From Roseicella aerolata (lineage in GTDB: Bacteria; Pseudomonadota; Alphaproteobacteria; Acetobacterales; Acetobacteraceae), in NCBI RefSeq assembly GCF_020523605.1, contig NZ_JAJAQI010000008.1, positions 90,964-154,963 on the forward strand: DNA of 64,000 nt, read 5' to 3'. The position numbers and the translations under genes were made by a program. Numbering within the stretch: the first letter of the stretch is position 1; each line of letters begins with the position of its first letter. Shown here in pieces: positions 1-8,487 of the stretch. The notes under the pieces were generated by a model. The model made no database searches. It saw only the letters and a list, made by a program, of their open reading frames with translations, and was not told the DNA's origin.

Positions 1-1705
1 CCGGCTCGGGCGGCAGGCCACCCGGCGTGCCGCGCGCGAAATGCCGCAGATGCTCGATGATCTGCCCCGCGCGGCCGGCCTGGTCGATGATGCGCCGGGC
101 CCGCTGGCGCGCGCTGTCCAGCCGGCCGTTCTCCAGCGCCCGGTCCAGGTTCTCCGCGGCCATGGAGAGGATCGCCAGCGGCTGCTTCAGCTCATGCGCC
201 AGGCCGGTCGCCATCTCGCCCAGGGAGGTGAGCCGCCCCGCCGCGGCCATCCGGGCATTCGCCTCCCGCTCGGCGGTCAGGTCGGAGACATGGCCGACGA
301 TCTCGGCGGCGCCGTCGGGCCGCCGCTCCAGCAGCATGGCCACGGTGCGCAGCCATCGCCAGGACCCGTCCGGCTGGCGGAAGCGGTCCTCCCGCGTCGC
401 GGTGCCCTCCTCGGCGACCCGGCGGAGGAAGCCGCCGAACCCGCCCCCCTCCGGCGCCAGCCGCTCCCGCCAGGCGGCCAGTTCCTGCAGCTCGGCGGCC
501 GGCCAGCCGGTGACCGCCTCGATATTGCCGCCGATATAGCGGTAGCGGTCGGGCCGGTCGGGCGCGATCTCGGCCTGGAAGGTCACCGTGGGCAGGCCGC
601 CGAGCAGCCGCTGCGTCTCCGCCCGGCTGGCGCGCAGCGCCAGCGCCTCGCGCTCCGCCGCCTCGCGCAGCAGCTCGGCCTGCTGCACCGCCTCCTGCTT
701 CCGGCCGATCGCCTGGCTGAAGCCGAATACCAGCGCCAGGGTGAGCAGGGTGCTGGCGGCCACGCCGCCGATGCCGATGCCGAGTTCCAGCGCGCGCCGG
801 CGCGCCGGCGCCAGCACGGCTTCCATCGGCTGCGAGATCTCGACCGCGACCAAGCCGGGCACGGCCACGCCGAAGCTGGCGACCGCCGGGATGCCGGCGC
901 TGTCGGGGCCCTGCCGGGTGCCGCTGTCGAGCTGCGGCAGGAAGTCCCGGAACAGCCAGGCCCGCGGGTGCGCCAGGCCGACACCCTCCGGCCCGCCGCC
1001 GGATGTCGCCAGCAAGGTGCCATCGAGCGCGAAGAAGCGCACCGTCACCCCGAAGGCCTCCGCCATGCGCTGGCCGATGGCGGAGAGGTAGCCCGGGTTC
1101 AGCAGGGCCAGCACCGCGCCCTGCATGCTCCCCTCAGGGCCCGTGAGCGGACGGGCCAGGGGGATCGTCCAGCGCCGGGCCTCCTGCACGCTGCGGCCGG
1201 GCTCGCCGAGGAAACGCCCGGCCTCCGGCGCACCGACCACGAGGCGCGTTCCCCCCCCGGTGATGCGCCGGAGCCAGGGCCGGTCCGCCAGCTCCGTGCC
1301 GACCAGGCTCGGCACGCTCGAGAATTGCACCCGCCCGAGGCTGTCGGTGACCAGCAGGGCGCGCAGATGCGGCAATTCGCGCAGGCGCAGGCCGATCCTG
1401 CCGGCATCCCAGGGCGCCCCGCCCTCCGCCGGGCCCGAGGCCATGTCGAGCAGGACGAGGTCCGTCGTCTCCAGCGCGCGGCTCAACTGGTCGGTCAGGC
1501 CCGCGGCCACGGCCGCGACCACGCGGCGGCTCTCCACGATGGAATCCCGCTGGCCACGTTCCGCGAGGATCAGATAGAGGGCGAGGAACGCGGCGGACAG
1601 CGCGATGGCGAGTCCGAGGATGGCGGCCCGGCCACGCCAGATGCGCCAGGGCCGAGAGGTTGGAGAGCGGAACGTGGCCAGGGTTCGGGGGCGCAGGGGA
1701 GCCAT
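1..1705 (-). CDS. Sensor histidine kinase, N-terminal 568 residues (runs off the left edge)
   Basis: This is a membrane-bound two-component sensor kinase. The reverse strand reads open from ATG 1705 to base 1. Residues about 27-48 form a membrane helix, followed by a periplasmic sensor region of about 240 residues. A second helix lies near residue 290-312 and a PAS-like segment follows (TFQAEIAPDRPDRYRYIGG, then EIVGHVSDLTAERE). The HisKA H-box GLAHELKQPLAIL carries the phospho-acceptor His504. The ATPase domain lies outside the window. The extracytoplasmic region between two helices resembles a Cache-type sensor, but that is inference. The 5' end overlaps the divergent solute-binding protein gene by about 30 bp. 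Ligand and partner regulator are unknown. Confidence 0.85.
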   Translation of the reverse strand, partial: MAPLRPRTLATFRSPTSRPWRIWRGRAAILGLAIALSAAFLALYLILAERGQRDSIVESRRVVAAVAAGLTDQLSRALETTDLVLLDMASGPAEGGAPWDAGRIGLRLRELPHLRALLVTDSLGRVQFSSVPSLVGTELADRPWLRRITGGGTRLVVGAPEAGRFLGEPGRSVQEARRWTIPLARPLTGPEGSMQGAVLALLNPGYLSAIGQRMAEAFGVTVRFFALDGTLLATSGGGPEGVGLAHPRAWLFRDFLPQLDSGTRQGPDSAGIPAVASFGVAVPGLVAVEISQPMEAVLAPARRRALELGIGIGGVAASTLLTLALVFGFSQAIGRKQEAVQQAELLREAAEREALALRASRAETQRLLGGLPTVTFQAEIAPDRPDRYRYIGGNIEAVTGWPAAELQELAAWRERLAPEGGGFGGFLRRVAEEGTATREDRFRQPDGSWRWLRTVAMLLERRPDGAAEIVGHVSDLTAEREANARMAAAGRLTSLGEMATGLAHELKQPLAILSMAAENLDRALENGRLDSARQRARRIIDQAGRAGQIIEHLRHFARGTPGGLPPEP

Positions 1706-2507
1706 CTGGGGCGCATGGTTAGCGGCAATACTCGCCTGTTGCGAGATGCCGGTTGAGGCCCAGGCTCAGACCCAGCCCCAGCCCACGAGTCGGGCGGAGG
1801 CGGTGCGGGCGCGTGGCGAGCTGCGGGTCTGCATCTGGCCCGATTACTTCGCCATCACCTGGCGCAACCCGCGCAATGACGAGCTGGCCGGGATCGATAT
1901 CGACCTGGCGCGCGACCTCGCGCGGCGGCTCGGCGTGCGGCCGGTCTTCGTCGAGACCAATTTCCGCGACTTCATGGGCCGGCTGGAGCAGGGGACCTGC
2001 GACGTCGCCATGTTCGGCATCGGCATGACGCCGCAGCGCGCGGCGCGGGTCGAGTTCGCCCGGCCCTATCTGAGCAGCGCCGTCTATGCCGTGACGACGC
2101 GGGACAACCCGGTGATCACGCGCTGGGAGGATATCGACCAGCCCGGCAATTCCGTGGCCGTCGCCGCCGGCACCTATATGGAACCGCTGATGCGCCAGAC
2201 CCTGCGGCACGCGACGCTGGTCAGCCTGGCGCCGCCGCAGACGCGGGAGGCCGAGCTGCAGAGCGGGCGGGTGGACGTCTTCATGTCCGACTTCCCCTAT
2301 ACGCGGCGCATGGTCATGACCCAGGAATGGGTGCGGATCATCGAGCCGCCGCAGGGCTTCGGCGAGACCCGCTACGCCCATGCGGTGGCGAAGGGCGATC
2401 CGGCCTGGCTTGCGGTGGTGGACGGTTTCGTGGCCGCCGCGCGGGAGGACGGCACGCTGGCGCGGGCCGCGGAGCGGAACGGGCTGACGCCGATCCTGCT
2501 GCGATAG
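1674..2507 (+). CDS. Family 3 extracellular solute-binding protein (amino-acid type)
   Basis: This is a periplasmic binding protein of the SBP_bac_3 family, which captures polar amino acids or related solutes for ABC uptake or sensing. A GTG start at 1674 gives a basic N-terminus, a hydrophobic stretch (WGAWLAAILACC) and an Ala-rich cleavage region before QTQPQPTSRAEAVRARGELRVC. An ATG at 1605 is open in the same frame but would give an unusually long n-region. Family hallmarks are LRVCIWPDYFAI, GIDIDLARDLARRLG, TCDVAMFGIGMTPQRA and the GRVDVFMSDFP segment. The mature protein is about 250 residues, normal for the family. No permease or ATPase gene lies beside it. Its divergent overlap with a histidine kinase gene hints that it may deliver a signal. 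Confidence 0.8.
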   Translation: MARVRGRRGAIWGAWLAAILACCEMPVEAQAQTQPQPTSRAEAVRARGELRVCIWPDYFAITWRNPRNDELAGIDIDLARDLARRLGVRPVFVETNFRDFMGRLEQGTCDVAMFGIGMTPQRAARVEFARPYLSSAVYAVTTRDNPVITRWEDIDQPGNSVAVAAGTYMEPLMRQTLRHATLVSLAPPQTREAELQSGRVDVFMSDFPYTRRMVMTQEWVRIIEPPQGFGETRYAHAVAKGDPAWLAVVDGFVAAAREDGTLARAAERNGLTPILLR

Positions 2508-2670
2508 AGCCGGTCACGGGACGGGCCGGAAGGCCCGGGGGCGCGGCGCCGCGCGCCCGGACGGCGATGCAGGGCTTCCGCACCTGCCCGGTCCGGCGCC
2601 AGGATGCCCCGGAGCCAGGGCCTGCGGCGCCTCGGGACGACAAGTGGCGCGGCCGGCGCGCCGGGGAGGG

Positions 2671-3465
2671 ATGATGCTCGGAGACAGCGCGGTGCAGGCC
2701 GCATCCGACCTGATCTGGTCAACCTGGCAGGCCGGGGCGCGCATCCCGGCCTTGCCGGAGGCGCTGCGGCCCGCGAGCCGGGCCGAGGGCTATGCCATCC
2801 AGGCGAGGCTGGAGGCGCGCAGCGCGCGGCCGCTCTTTGGCTGGAAGATCGCCGCCACCAGCAAGGCCGGCCAGACGCATATCGGCGTCGATGGGCCGCT
2901 GGCCGGGCGGATCCTGGCGGAGATGGTGGTGCCGGAAGGCAGCGCGCTGAGCCTCTCCGACAACGCCATGCGGGTCGCCGAGCCGGAATTCGTCTTCCGC
3001 ATGGGCCGCGACCTGCCGCCGCGCGCGGCGGAATACGGCCAGGCGGAGGTGATGGCGGCGGTCGCCGCGCTGCATCTCGGCATCGAGGTGCCGGACAGCC
3101 GCTTCGCCGATTTCGTCACCGCCGGCGGGCCGCAGCTGATCGCCGACAATGCCTGCGCCCACCGTTTCGTGCTGGGGCCGGAGGCGCCGGCCGACTGGCG
3201 CGAGATCGACCTCGCGGCGCATCGCGTCCACTGCACCGTCGCCCCGCGCTATGAGCGGGAAGGGATCGGGGCCAATGTGCTGGGCGACCCGCGGATCGCG
3301 CTGACCTGGCTGGCCAACGAGCTCTCCCGCCACGGGGTCGCGCTGCGCGCGGGGCAGTGCGTCACCACCGGCACATGCGCCGTGCCGCTGGAACTCGCGC
3401 CGGGCGACGCGGTGACCGCCGATTTCGGCCGGCTTGGCAGCCTGTCGCTCCGCTTCGTATCCTGA
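2671..3465 (+). CDS. 2-keto-4-pentenoate hydratase / oxalocrotonate decarboxylase family protein
   Basis: This is a 264-residue fumarylacetoacetate-hydrolase superfamily enzyme of the MhpD/DmpE type, which hydrates or decarboxylates 2-keto-enoic acids from aromatic ring cleavage, usually with Mg or Mn. Seen in the protein: FGWKIAATSKAGQTHIGVDGP near the N-terminus, the conserved EPEFVFRM strand with metal-ligand-type Glu residues, HLGIEVPDSRF, and ADNACAHRFVLG. ATG 2671 follows GGGGAGGG directly; ATG 2674 would give better spacing. The GMC oxidoreductase gene follows after 25 bases, so the two are probably cotranscribed. The true substrate cannot be told from sequence, and no ring-cleavage dioxygenase is nearby. 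Confidence 0.8.
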   Translation: MMLGDSAVQAASDLIWSTWQAGARIPALPEALRPASRAEGYAIQARLEARSARPLFGWKIAATSKAGQTHIGVDGPLAGRILAEMVVPEGSALSLSDNAMRVAEPEFVFRMGRDLPPRAAEYGQAEVMAAVAALHLGIEVPDSRFADFVTAGGPQLIADNACAHRFVLGPEAPADWREIDLAAHRVHCTVAPRYEREGIGANVLGDPRIALTWLANELSRHGVALRAGQCVTTGTCAVPLELAPGDAVTADFGRLGSLSLRFVS

Positions 3466-3490
3466 CAGCGGAAGCCCAGGATCCGCCGCG

Positions 3491-5140
3491 ATGACCGATG
3501 CCCACGCCGATGCCGACACCTTCGACTATGTCATCGTGGGGTCCGGCGCCGCCGGCTCGGTCCTCGCCAACCGGCTGAGCGCCGACCCGAACGTCACCGT
3601 CTGCGTGCTGGAGGCCGGGCCGCCCGACCGCAACCCCTACATCCATATCCCGGCCGGCTTCATCAAGACGCTGGCCGACCCCTCCGTCACCTGGCAGTTC
3701 AAGACCGAGCCGCTGGAGATGACCGGCGGGCGGCGGATCAGCACGGTGCAGGGGCGGACCCTCGGCGGCTCCTCCTCGGTCAACGGCATGATCTACAACC
3801 GCGGCCAGCCGGCGGATCTCGACAACTGGGCGCAGCGCGGCAATCGCGGCTGGGGCTATGCCGATTGCCTGCCTTATTACCGCCGCAGCGAGAACCGCAT
3901 CGGCGCCTCGGATGACAGCCGCGGCCGCAACGAGGACGGCATCCCGGTGACCGACATGGACTGGATCCATCCGGTCTCGGAAGCCTTCATCCAGGGCTGC
4001 CTCGGCCTCGGGATTCCCCGCGCCCAGGACTATAATTGCGGCAACCAGGCCGGCGTCGGCTATTTCCAGCGGGCGATCCGCAAGGGCCGGCGCGTCTCTG
4101 CCGCGCGCGCCTTCCTGAAGCCGGCGCTGGCGCGGAAGAATCTCGAGGTGCGCACCAATGCCCGCGCCAGCCGCATCCTGTTCGAGGGCAGGCGCGCCGT
4201 CGGCATCCGCTACCTGAGCGCGCCCGAGGCGCCGCCGCAGGAGGTGCGGGCGCGGCGGGAGGTGATCCTCTCGGCCGGCACGGTGAACACGGCGCGGCTG
4301 CTGCAGGTCTCGGGCGTCGGCCCGGCCGATCTGCTGGGCCGTATCGGCGTGCCGGTGGTGCACGAACTGCGGGGCGTCGGTGCCAATTTCCGCGACCACT
4401 ACGCCTCCCGCTTCGTCATGCGCGCGAAGCCGGGCGTGGAGACGCTGAACGAGCTTGCGCGCGGCCTCAAGCTCGGCGTGCAGATCGCCCGCTGGGCCAT
4501 GGGCAAGCCGAGCATCCTGGCGACCGCGCCGAGCCATGTGCATGTCTTCTGGAAGAGCTTCGAGGGGCTGGACGAGCCCGACCTGCAATGCGTCTTCACG
4601 CCGGGGAGCTATGCCGAGGGCAAGGTCTATGTGCTGGACGACTATCCCGGCGTGACCGCCGGCGCCTGGCAGCACCGGCCGGAAAGCCATGGCTGGGTGC
4701 GGGCGCGCAGCGCCAGCGTCTTCGAGGATCCCGAGATCAACCCGAACTACCTCTCCGACCCGATGGACATCCGCGTCCATCTCGGCGGCATGCGGTTGCT
4801 GCGGCGGATGCTGGGGACCCCGGAACTCGCGCGCTATGTCGAGGCGGAGACGCTGCCCGGGCCGCAGGTGCAGAGCGAGGACGAGTTGCTGGACTTCGCC
4901 AAGAGGAACGGCAGCACAACCTACCACCTGATCGGCACGGCCCGGATGGGGCCGGAGACGGACCCGAGCGCGGTGGTGAACGACCGGCTGCTGGTGCACG
5001 GCATGCAGGGGCTGCGGGTGGTGGATGCCTCCATCATGCCCAGCATGCCCTCGGCGAATACCTATGCGACGACGCTGATGATCGCGGAGAAGGCGGCCGA
5101 CTTCATCCGCGGGCGGGAGGCGATCGCCGAGGCAGCCTGA
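3491..5140 (+). CDS. GMC family FAD-dependent oxidoreductase (choline-dehydrogenase-like)
   Basis: This is a 549-residue flavoprotein of the glucose-methanol-choline family, which oxidises alcohols to aldehydes or ketones. The FAD dinucleotide-binding motif GSGAAG is at residues 17-22 and is followed by LEAGPPDRNPYIHIPAG. The GMC signature GRTLGGSSSVNGMIYNRG sits near residue 88. The C-terminal catalytic region has TTYHLIGTARMG (His near 478) and DASIMPSMPSANTYATT with the second conserved polar residue. ATG 3491 was chosen because it starts the flavin fold about ten residues before the first strand; an upstream in-frame start would add residues overlapping the hydratase gene. The substrate is unknown. 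Its TGA stop is the first codon of an intergenic repeat. Confidence 0.9.
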   Translation: MTDAHADADTFDYVIVGSGAAGSVLANRLSADPNVTVCVLEAGPPDRNPYIHIPAGFIKTLADPSVTWQFKTEPLEMTGGRRISTVQGRTLGGSSSVNGMIYNRGQPADLDNWAQRGNRGWGYADCLPYYRRSENRIGASDDSRGRNEDGIPVTDMDWIHPVSEAFIQGCLGLGIPRAQDYNCGNQAGVGYFQRAIRKGRRVSAARAFLKPALARKNLEVRTNARASRILFEGRRAVGIRYLSAPEAPPQEVRARREVILSAGTVNTARLLQVSGVGPADLLGRIGVPVVHELRGVGANFRDHYASRFVMRAKPGVETLNELARGLKLGVQIARWAMGKPSILATAPSHVHVFWKSFEGLDEPDLQCVFTPGSYAEGKVYVLDDYPGVTAGAWQHRPESHGWVRARSASVFEDPEINPNYLSDPMDIRVHLGGMRLLRRMLGTPELARYVEAETLPGPQVQSEDELLDFAKRNGSTTYHLIGTARMGPETDPSAVVNDRLLVHGMQGLRVVDASIMPSMPSANTYATTLMIAEKAADFIRGREAIAEAA

Positions 5141-5270
5141 TACCCGCCGCGGAAAGTCCTGACTTGCCGCGGCAAATATCGCGCGCAGGGTTGGCGGGAC
5201 GGCTGCGCGCCCAACAGAAGAGTCACGCCGGCCGCACGGCCGCCGACCCTGGGTCGGATCCGTGCGGACG
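5138..5270. repeat. Dispersed intergenic repeat, family 2, copy 1
   Basis: The stretch begins at the TGA stop of the GMC gene with TGATACCCGCCG and continues AAAGTCCTGAC and GCGCGCAGGGTTGG. The same blocks in the same order occur after the ygfA stop near 32190. Shorter related copies lie near 63471 and, inverted, near 63677. It holds a short CCGCGG inverted pair. It is noncoding; the outer boundary is approximate. Confidence 0.5.
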
Positions 5271-5324
5271 GCCTGAGCCCCGGAGGCGCCCGCCCGGCCT
5301 CCGGCGCGGCGCCGCCCCGCGGGC

Positions 5325-6650
5325 TCAGCCCGGGAAGAAGCGGTTCGCCGGGCGCGGCAGGCCGAGATGCTCGCGCAGCGTCCGGCCCTCATACTCGCGC
5401 CGGAAGAGGCCGCGCCGCTGCAACTCCGGCACCACGCGGTCGACGAAGGCCTCCAGCCCGCCGGGCAGGTAGGGGAACATGACGTTGAAGCCGTCGCAGG
5501 CCTCCGTCTCCAGCCACTCCTGCATCTGGTCGGCGATCATCGCCGGCGTGCCCACCATGGCGAGGCCGCCATAGCCGCCGAGCCGCTGCGCGAGCTGGCG
5601 CACGGTCAGCCCCTCCCGCCGCGCCAGGCGGATGGCGCGCTCGCGCCCGCTCTTGCTCTGGTTGGTCTCCGGCACCTCGGGCAGCGGTCCGTCCGGGTCG
5701 AAGCGCGAGGCATCCACGCCGAGGGCGACGGAGAGCGAGGCGATGGCGCTTTCATAATGCACCAGGCTGTCGAGCCTCGCGCGGATCGCCTGCGCCTCCT
5801 CCAGCGTCTCGCCTACCACCACGAAGCAGCCGGGCAGGATCTTCAGGTGCTCGCGGTTCCGCCCGAGCCGATCCATCCGGCCCTTGACATCGGCATAGAA
5901 GGCGCGCGCTTCCTCGATGGTGGCGGAGGCGCCGAAGACCGCTTCCGCCGTCTCGGCCGCGATCTGCCGCCCCGCCTCCGAGGCGCCGGCCTGCACGATG
6001 ACGGGCCAGCCCTGGATGGGGCGGGCGATGTTCAGCGGGCCGCGGACCGAAAGCTCCTCGCCCTTGTGCCCCAGCACATGCATCCGCGCGGGGTCCCAGA
6101 AGAGACCGCTCTCGACGTCACGGATGAAGGCATCGTCGGCGAAGCTGTCCCAGAGGCCGGTGACGACCTCGAAGAACTCCCGCGCGCGCTTGTAGCGCTC
6201 GCCATGCGCCATGTGCTCGTCCTGGCCGAAATTCAGCGCGGCATCGGGATTCGCCGTGGTCACCAGATTCCAACCGGCGCGGCCGCCGCTGATATGGTCC
6301 AGCGAGGCGAATTTCCGCGCGACATGCCAGGCATCGTTGTAGGTGGTGCTGGCCGTCGCGATCAGCCCGATGCGCTCCGTCACCATGGCGAGCGCCGAGA
6401 GCAGCGTCAGTGGCTCGAAGGAGGTGACGGTGTGGCTGCGCTTCAGCGCCTCCACCGGCATGTTCAGGACAGCGTAGTGGTCGGCCATGAAGAAGGCATC
6501 GAATTTGCCTTCCTCCAGCTTGCGGATCAGCCGGGCATAGGCGTTCAGGTTGAAATTGGCGTCCGGCCAGGCGCCCGGGTAGCGCCAGGCGCCGGTATGG
6601 ATGCTGATGGGGCGCATGAAGGCGCCCAGGTGCAGTTGCTTCGCGGGCAT
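5325..6650 (-). CDS. LLM-class flavin-dependent monooxygenase (NtaA/SnaA/DszA group)
   Basis: This is a 441-residue luciferase-like monooxygenase that uses FMNH2 from a separate reductase to oxidise sulfur, nitrogen or ketone compounds. The group is recognised from LGAFMRPISIHTGAWRYPGA at the start, FDAFFMADHYAVL, the ATASTTYNDAWHVARKFASLDHIS block, SGGRAGWNLVTT, and WPVIVQAGASEAGRQIAAETAEAVF. Length is normal for NtaA-type enzymes. ATG 6650 gives the expected N-terminus. It is transcribed alone, away from the downstream GST gene. The substrate cannot be assigned; no flavin reductase gene is adjacent. Confidence 0.88.
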   Translation of the reverse strand: MPAKQLHLGAFMRPISIHTGAWRYPGAWPDANFNLNAYARLIRKLEEGKFDAFFMADHYAVLNMPVEALKRSHTVTSFEPLTLLSALAMVTERIGLIATASTTYNDAWHVARKFASLDHISGGRAGWNLVTTANPDAALNFGQDEHMAHGERYKRAREFFEVVTGLWDSFADDAFIRDVESGLFWDPARMHVLGHKGEELSVRGPLNIARPIQGWPVIVQAGASEAGRQIAAETAEAVFGASATIEEARAFYADVKGRMDRLGRNREHLKILPGCFVVVGETLEEAQAIRARLDSLVHYESAIASLSVALGVDASRFDPDGPLPEVPETNQSKSGRERAIRLARREGLTVRQLAQRLGGYGGLAMVGTPAMIADQMQEWLETEACDGFNVMFPYLPGGLEAFVDRVVPELQRRGLFRREYEGRTLREHLGLPRPANRFFPG

Positions 6651-6739
6651 GAGGTCGTCTCCGCCTTTGGCGGAAGCCTAGCGCAGCGGAGGGGAAGCAG
6701 GGCAGCGCCGCCTGCGAATGATTCCCATGCACCGGGCCG

Positions 6740-6764
6740 ATGGGGAGGCGGGAAGCCTCCCCAT
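6740..6764 (-). terminator. Perfect hairpin downstream of the GST gene
   Basis: ATGGGGAGGC and GCCTCCCCAT form a ten-base-pair stem with a five-base loop, 17 bases after the GST stop on the minus strand. No clear U-tract follows, so it may act as a Rho-assisted or processing hairpin. Confidence 0.5.
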
Positions 6765-6780
6765 CCGCGGGGGCCGCCGC

Positions 6781-7383
6781 TCAGGCCGAGGGCTTCGACC
6801 CGGCCATGGAGGGCCGCTGCCCGAAGCGCTCGAACCACGCCGCCAGGGCCGGCCGGCTGGTCCGCCAGCCCATGTCGCCGAGGCGGAAATCCACCCAGCC
6901 CAGCGCGCAGCCGATGGTGATGGTGCCGATATCCACGCGCTCGCCGAAGCCCGCCGCCTGCTTCTCCAGCACGTCGAGCGTGCCGGTGATCTTCTCCATC
7001 TGCCCGGCTTTCCACTCGGCCGACTGCTTCTCCTCCGGCCGGGTCAGCGCCTCGTAGCGCAGCAGGATGCCGGCATCGAGGATGCCGTCGCCCATGCTCT
7101 GCTCGGTCAGCGCCCGCCAACGCGCCGGGCCCGGTGCCGGGAAGAGCCCGCCGCCCTTCAGGCTGTCCAGGTATTCGCAGATCACCCGGCTGTCGAAGAG
7201 GACGGTGCCGTCATCGGCGAGGAGCGTCGGCACCTGGCCGAGCGGGTTGTCCGCGACCACCGTGCGGTCCCGGTTGATCGGGTGCACCGCGCTCGGCAGG
7301 CGCTCCAGCGTGATGCCGAGCTCCGCCGCGACGACGGTGACCTTCCGGACGAAAGGGGACGCGGGGGAGAAGTAGATCTTCAT
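6781..7383 (-). CDS. Glutathione S-transferase family protein
   Basis: This is a 200-residue cytosolic GST. The thioredoxin-like N-terminal domain begins MKIYFSPASPFVRKVTVVAAELG, where the Ser residues near position 6-9 are in the place of the glutathione-activating residue. It continues with NPLGQVPTLLADDG and LFDSRVICEYLD, the usual glutathione gamma-glutamyl contact strand. An all-helical C-terminal domain follows (DIGTITIGCALGWVDFR). The gene starts 11 bases after the D-2-hydroxyacid dehydrogenase stop, so the two form an operon. It could serve detoxification or glutathione-dependent isomerisation in a catabolic pathway; the sequence does not decide. Confidence 0.88.
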   Translation of the reverse strand: MKIYFSPASPFVRKVTVVAAELGITLERLPSAVHPINRDRTVVADNPLGQVPTLLADDGTVLFDSRVICEYLDSLKGGGLFPAPGPARWRALTEQSMGDGILDAGILLRYEALTRPEEKQSAEWKAGQMEKITGTLDVLEKQAAGFGERVDIGTITIGCALGWVDFRLGDMGWRTSRPALAAWFERFGQRPSMAGSKPSA

Positions 7384-7394
7384 GCGAGGACTCC

Positions 7395-8366
7395 TTATTG
7401 CCTGGCGAGTTCGGCATTGACCATGAAGGCCGGATCGCGCCGGCCGTCGAGCACGTCCAGGATGTTCTGCGCCGCCTGCCGTGCCATGCGGGCGAGGCCT
7501 TCCTCCGTGCTGGCGGCGTTGTGCGGGCTGACCACGACATTGGGCAGGGCGAAGAGCGGGTTGGCGGCGTCGGAGGGCTCCACCTCCAGCACATCCAGCC
7601 CCACGCCCTGCAGCCGCCCGGCCCCGAGCGCCGCGACCAGCGCGGGCTGGGAGACGATCGGGCCGCGGGCCGTGTTCACCAGGATGGCGCCGGGCTTCAG
7701 GGCGGCGAAGGCGGCCTCGTCCATCAGGTGGTGCGTGGCCGGCGAGAGCGGGCAGTGCAGCGTCACCACATCGGCCTGCGCCAGCGCCGCATGGAAGTCG
7801 CGCGCGGGAATGAAGCCGTCGGCGGCGATGCGGGCGGGGTGGAAGCCCGGATCCATCACCATGACCTTCATCTGGAAGGCGCGGCAGTAATTTGCCACGC
7901 GGCTGCCGATGCGGCCATAGCCGACGACCAGCACGCTGCGCCCGGCCAGGTCCACCATCCCCGGATTCATGCTGGACCACCAGCCGCCGCCCTTGACGTG
8001 CCGGTCATGCTCCACCGCGCGGCGGGCGACCGCCAGCATCAGCATCATGGCATGCTCGGCGACCGAGAGGTCGTTGGCGCCATTCGTCACCATCACCGGG
8101 ATGTCGCGTTCGGTGCAGGCGGGGATGTCCACCGTGTCGAAGCCGACACCGTAGCGGGAGACGACCTTCAGCCGCGGCGCGGCGGCGAGCGCGGCGCGAT
8201 CCACCCGCTCAAGCCAGCAGAGCACGGCATCGGCGGAGGAGAGGTGCTGGTGGAACTGCTCGACGGGCGGATCATGCAGGGCGACGATGTCGAGATCGGT
8301 GCGCGCCTGCAGCACGGCCATCCCGGCCGGGTGCAGGCTGCGGCAGAGCAGGATGCGATGCGGCAT
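7395..8366 (-). CDS. D-2-hydroxyacid dehydrogenase (phosphoglycerate-dehydrogenase-like)
   Basis: This 323-residue NAD-dependent enzyme interconverts 2-ketoacids and D-2-hydroxyacids. The substrate domain holds VVSRYGVGFDTVDIPAC and the NAD domain holds the VVGYGRIGSRVA Rossmann motif. The catalytic triad is visible: Arg in LVNTARGPIV, Glu in LDVLEVEPS and His in SPHNAAS. Length is that of single-function family members without the ACT domain of SerA. It precedes the GST gene in the same direction with an 11-base gap. A role in hydroxyacid catabolism next to the liv importer is plausible but unproven. Confidence 0.88.
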   Translation of the reverse strand: MPHRILLCRSLHPAGMAVLQARTDLDIVALHDPPVEQFHQHLSSADAVLCWLERVDRAALAAAPRLKVVSRYGVGFDTVDIPACTERDIPVMVTNGANDLSVAEHAMMLMLAVARRAVEHDRHVKGGGWWSSMNPGMVDLAGRSVLVVGYGRIGSRVANYCRAFQMKVMVMDPGFHPARIAADGFIPARDFHAALAQADVVTLHCPLSPATHHLMDEAAFAALKPGAILVNTARGPIVSQPALVAALGAGRLQGVGLDVLEVEPSDAANPLFALPNVVVSPHNAASTEEGLARMARQAAQNILDVLDGRRDPAFMVNAELARQ

Positions 8367-8487
8367 CGGCGGACGATTCCCCCCATGGGTATTTCGCCCA
8401 GGGTGGCGGCAATCCGCCGCGCGGGAAAGGGGGGCCGCGGCCCGGCCTCCGTGCCCTGGCGCACCGGCGCGGCACCGGGTGCGGGCC

